Source of the DNA: Candidatus Rokuibacteriota bacterium | GTDB lineage: Bacteria > Methylomirabilota > Methylomirabilia > Rokubacteriales > CSP1-6 | Reading direction: 5' to 3' | NCBI GenBank assembly: GCA_016201645.1 | Contig: JACQCL010000151.1 | Span: 1 to 5,890, forward strand | Length of the DNA stretch: 5,890 nucleotides | Part shown: piece by piece, positions 4,986 through 5,890 of the stretch | How the letters are laid out: each line of letters starts with the position of its first letter | Numbering within the stretch: position 1 is the stretch's first letter | Position numbers and translations under genes: made by a program | The notes under the pieces: model-generated | What the model saw: only the letters and a program-made list of their open reading frames with translations | The model's database searches: none | What the model was told of the DNA's origin: nothing

Positions 4986-5192
4986 ATGAAGGCGGTCAAG
5001 TGGCGCGATCTGTCGGACGACGAGTTGTGGCAGCGGGTCAAGGAGCTGACCGAGGAGATTTTTAACTTGAGGTTTCAGCTCTCTATGGGGGTGGCTAAAA
5101 ACCCCGCCCGGGTGGCGCAGGCCAAGCGCGACCTGGCCCGCGCCCAGACGATCTTGCGCGAGCGGGAGCTCAACCTGGGACGGACCGCATGA
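4986..5192 (+). CDS. rpmC: 50S ribosomal protein L29
   Basis: L29 (68 aa) is a small two-helix protein at the exit-tunnel rim beside L23, in the region where trigger factor and SRP dock. The translation shows DLSDDELWQRVKELTEEIFN (8-27), the family motif NLRFQLSMG (27-35) and the second helix with NPARVAQAKRDLARAQTILR (39-58) and ERE. Length is normal. ATG 4986 has tggagg (4968-4973) upstream with a longish 12-nt spacing. The ribosome-binding site therefore lies within the palindrome-rich spacer rather than in rplP, so the usual coupling of L29 to L16 translation is lost. The TGA stop overlaps an ATG as ATGA (5189-5192) at the start of the rpsQ frame. Confidence 0.96.
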   Translation: MKAVKWRDLSDDELWQRVKELTEEIFNLRFQLSMGVAKNPARVAQAKRDLARAQTILRERELNLGRTA

Positions 5193-5455
5193 CGGGAGGC
5201 GCTCGGGTGGGAGGACGGAAGACTCGGCAAGGGGTCGTCGTGAGCGATCGGATGCAGAAAACCCGCGTGGTGGTGATCGAACGGGTGTACCGTCATCCGC
5301 GGTATCAGCGCGTGATCACCCGCTCGAAGAAGCTGAAGGCTCACGACGAGACGAACGGGAGCCGTGTGGGAGATCGCGTGCTCATCGAAGAGACGCGGCC
5401 CATGTCCAAGGAAAAGCGGTGGCGGATCCGGGAGATCCTCACCCGCGCCTCCTGA
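5189..5455 (+). CDS. rpsQ: 30S ribosomal protein S17
   Basis: S17 is a small OB-fold protein that binds the 5' domain of 16S rRNA early in 30S assembly. Positions below are counted from ATG 5189 (88 aa). Motifs are RQGVVVSDRMQKTRVVVIER (13-32), HPRYQRVITRSKKLKAHDE (36-54), GDRVLIEETRPMSKEKRWRI (61-80) and EILTRAS at the end. The outer start ATG 5189 overlaps the rpmC stop by 4 nt. GTG 5207 is an equally good or better candidate: cgggagg (5193-5199) sits 7 nt before it, and the resulting 82-aa protein has an N-terminus close in length to that of E. coli S17. Residues 1-6 (MTGGAR) may therefore not be translated. The identity is certain; only the start is open. Confidence 0.95.
   Translation: MTGGARVGGRKTRQGVVVSDRMQKTRVVVIERVYRHPRYQRVITRSKKLKAHDETNGSRVGDRVLIEETRPMSKEKRWRIREILTRAS
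5193..5199 (+). promoter_or_regulatory. Shine-Dalgarno site supporting an internal GTG start of rpsQ
   Basis: The sequence cgggagg contains a GGGAGG core complementary to the 16S rRNA 3' end and is spaced 7 nt from GTG 5207. It lies downstream of the overlapping ATG 5189, so it can only serve the inner start. This is the main reason to doubt the longer S17 N-terminus. Confidence 0.5.
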
Positions 5456-5494
5456 GCGCCGTGGGCCTTCGACGGAAGGATTTGAGATCGCGAG

Positions 5495-5863
5495 ATGATT
5501 CAGCCGAGGACGATGCTCGAGGTGGCGGACAACTCCGGGGCCAAGAAGGTCCAGTGCATCCGGGTGATGGGCGGCTCTCACAAGAAATACGCCAGCCTGG
5601 GGGACACGATCATCGTCGCGGTTAAAGAGGCGGCCCCCGACGGGGCGGTGAAGAAGGGGGAGGTCGCCCGGGCGGTCGTGGTGCGCACGGTGAAAGAGGT
5701 GCGGCGGCCGGACGGGTCCTACATCCGCTTCGACCGGAACTCGGCGGTGCTGCTCAACCCGCAGAACAACCCGGTCGGGACCCGCATCTTCGGCCCGGTA
5801 GCCCGGGAACTGCGGGACAAGCAGTTCACCAAGATCATTTCGTTGGCACCCGAGGTGATCTGA
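5495..5863 (+). CDS. rplN: 50S ribosomal protein L14
   Basis: L14 (122 aa, the exact family length) lies on the 50S interface, contacts 16S rRNA in an intersubunit bridge and is the docking surface for the silencing factor RsfS. The translation shows MIQPRTMLEVADNSGAKKVQ (1-20), CIRVMGG (21-27), GDTIIVAVKEA (36-46), GEVARAVVVRTVKEVRRPDG (55-74), IRFDRNSAVLLNP (77-89) and GTRIFGPVARELR (95-107). ATG 5495 gives the canonical N-terminus. The best SD is ggaagga (5474-5480) with a long 14-nt spacing, and part of it can pair with ccttc at 5466-5470. In E. coli rplN opens the spc operon, and the 39-nt gap after rpsQ marks the same boundary here, but no promoter is evident. The last codons double as the rplX ribosome-binding site. 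Confidence 0.99.
   Translation: MIQPRTMLEVADNSGAKKVQCIRVMGGSHKKYASLGDTIIVAVKEAAPDGAVKKGEVARAVVVRTVKEVRRPDGSYIRFDRNSAVLLNPQNNPVGTRIFGPVARELRDKQFTKIISLAPEVI
5852..5860 (+). promoter_or_regulatory. Extended Shine-Dalgarno of rplX inside rplN
   Basis: The bases gaggtgatc match nine consecutive positions of the complement of the bacterial 16S rRNA 3' end. They also encode Glu-Val-Ile, the last three residues of L14. The gagg core ends 10 nt before ATG 5866, an efficient spacing. This links rplX translation tightly to the end of rplN. Confidence 0.7.
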
Positions 5864-5865
5864 GC

Positions 5866-5890
5866 ATGGCAGGCCTCGGCGCGCACGTTA
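5866..5890 (+). CDS. rplX: 50S ribosomal protein L24, N-terminal start (partial)
   Basis: Only eight complete codons are present before the window ends: ATG gives MAGLGAHV. The start lies 2 nt after the rplN stop, behind the extended SD at 5852-5860. In bacterial spc clusters rplX nearly always follows rplN, and an HV dipeptide just before the KOW motif (HVKKGD type) is typical of L24 N-termini. L24 is an assembly-initiator protein of the 50S subunit. The assignment rests mainly on gene order, since too little sequence is present to show the KOW domain. Confidence 0.82.

Noticed and set aside
206..5890. A hidden defence, mobile or biosynthetic system
   Set aside because: Every coding stretch is accounted for by a conserved ribosomal protein in canonical order; no transposase, nuclease or toxin motif appears in any frame.

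Overview
The window is a stretch of a bacterial str/S10/spc ribosomal-protein cluster, all on the + strand. It begins in the last codons of an EF-Tu gene and runs through rpsJ, rplC, rplD, rplW, rplB, rpsS, rplV, rpsC, rplP, rpmC, rpsQ and rplN into the first eight codons of rplX. Twelve of the fourteen genes are complete. Each was named from motifs in its translation and from the conserved bacterial gene order. The DNA is visibly rich in G+C, with G/C-ending codons. The tuf-rpsJ junction, the L3 loop (SSDPSRVWPG) and the S10 core (SPHVDKTSREQFEMRTHKR) fit a high-GC deep-branching bacterium, for example Rokubacteria/Methylomirabilota, Deltaproteobacteria or Acidobacteria. That placement is an impression from memory, not a test.

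Layout: 1-76 is the tuf 3' end. 77-205 is a non-coding leader with two GC-rich stem-loops just upstream of rpsJ. 206-4743 holds nine tightly packed genes with gaps of 2 to 13 nt; rplD and rplW overlap by 4 nt. 4744-4985 is an unexpected 242-nt palindrome-rich spacer between rplP and rpmC, a junction that is normally nearly closed. 4986-5890 resumes with rpmC, rpsQ (ATGA overlap), rplN after a 39-nt gap, and rplX.

The genes act together as one transcription unit for ribosome assembly. The 50S proteins are L3, L4, L23, L2, L22, L16, L29, L14 and L24; the 30S proteins are S10, S19, S3 and S17. EF-Tu precedes them, as in fused str-S10 clusters. Close spacing and stop/start overlaps point to translational coupling. 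No gene is broken or truncated except by the window ends.

No new biological system is visible. The points worth a second look are all non-coding or start-site matters: the insert splitting rplP from rpmC, the paired hairpins before rpsJ with a possible hairpin-bridged Shine-Dalgarno (SD) site, and the ambiguous rpsQ start.
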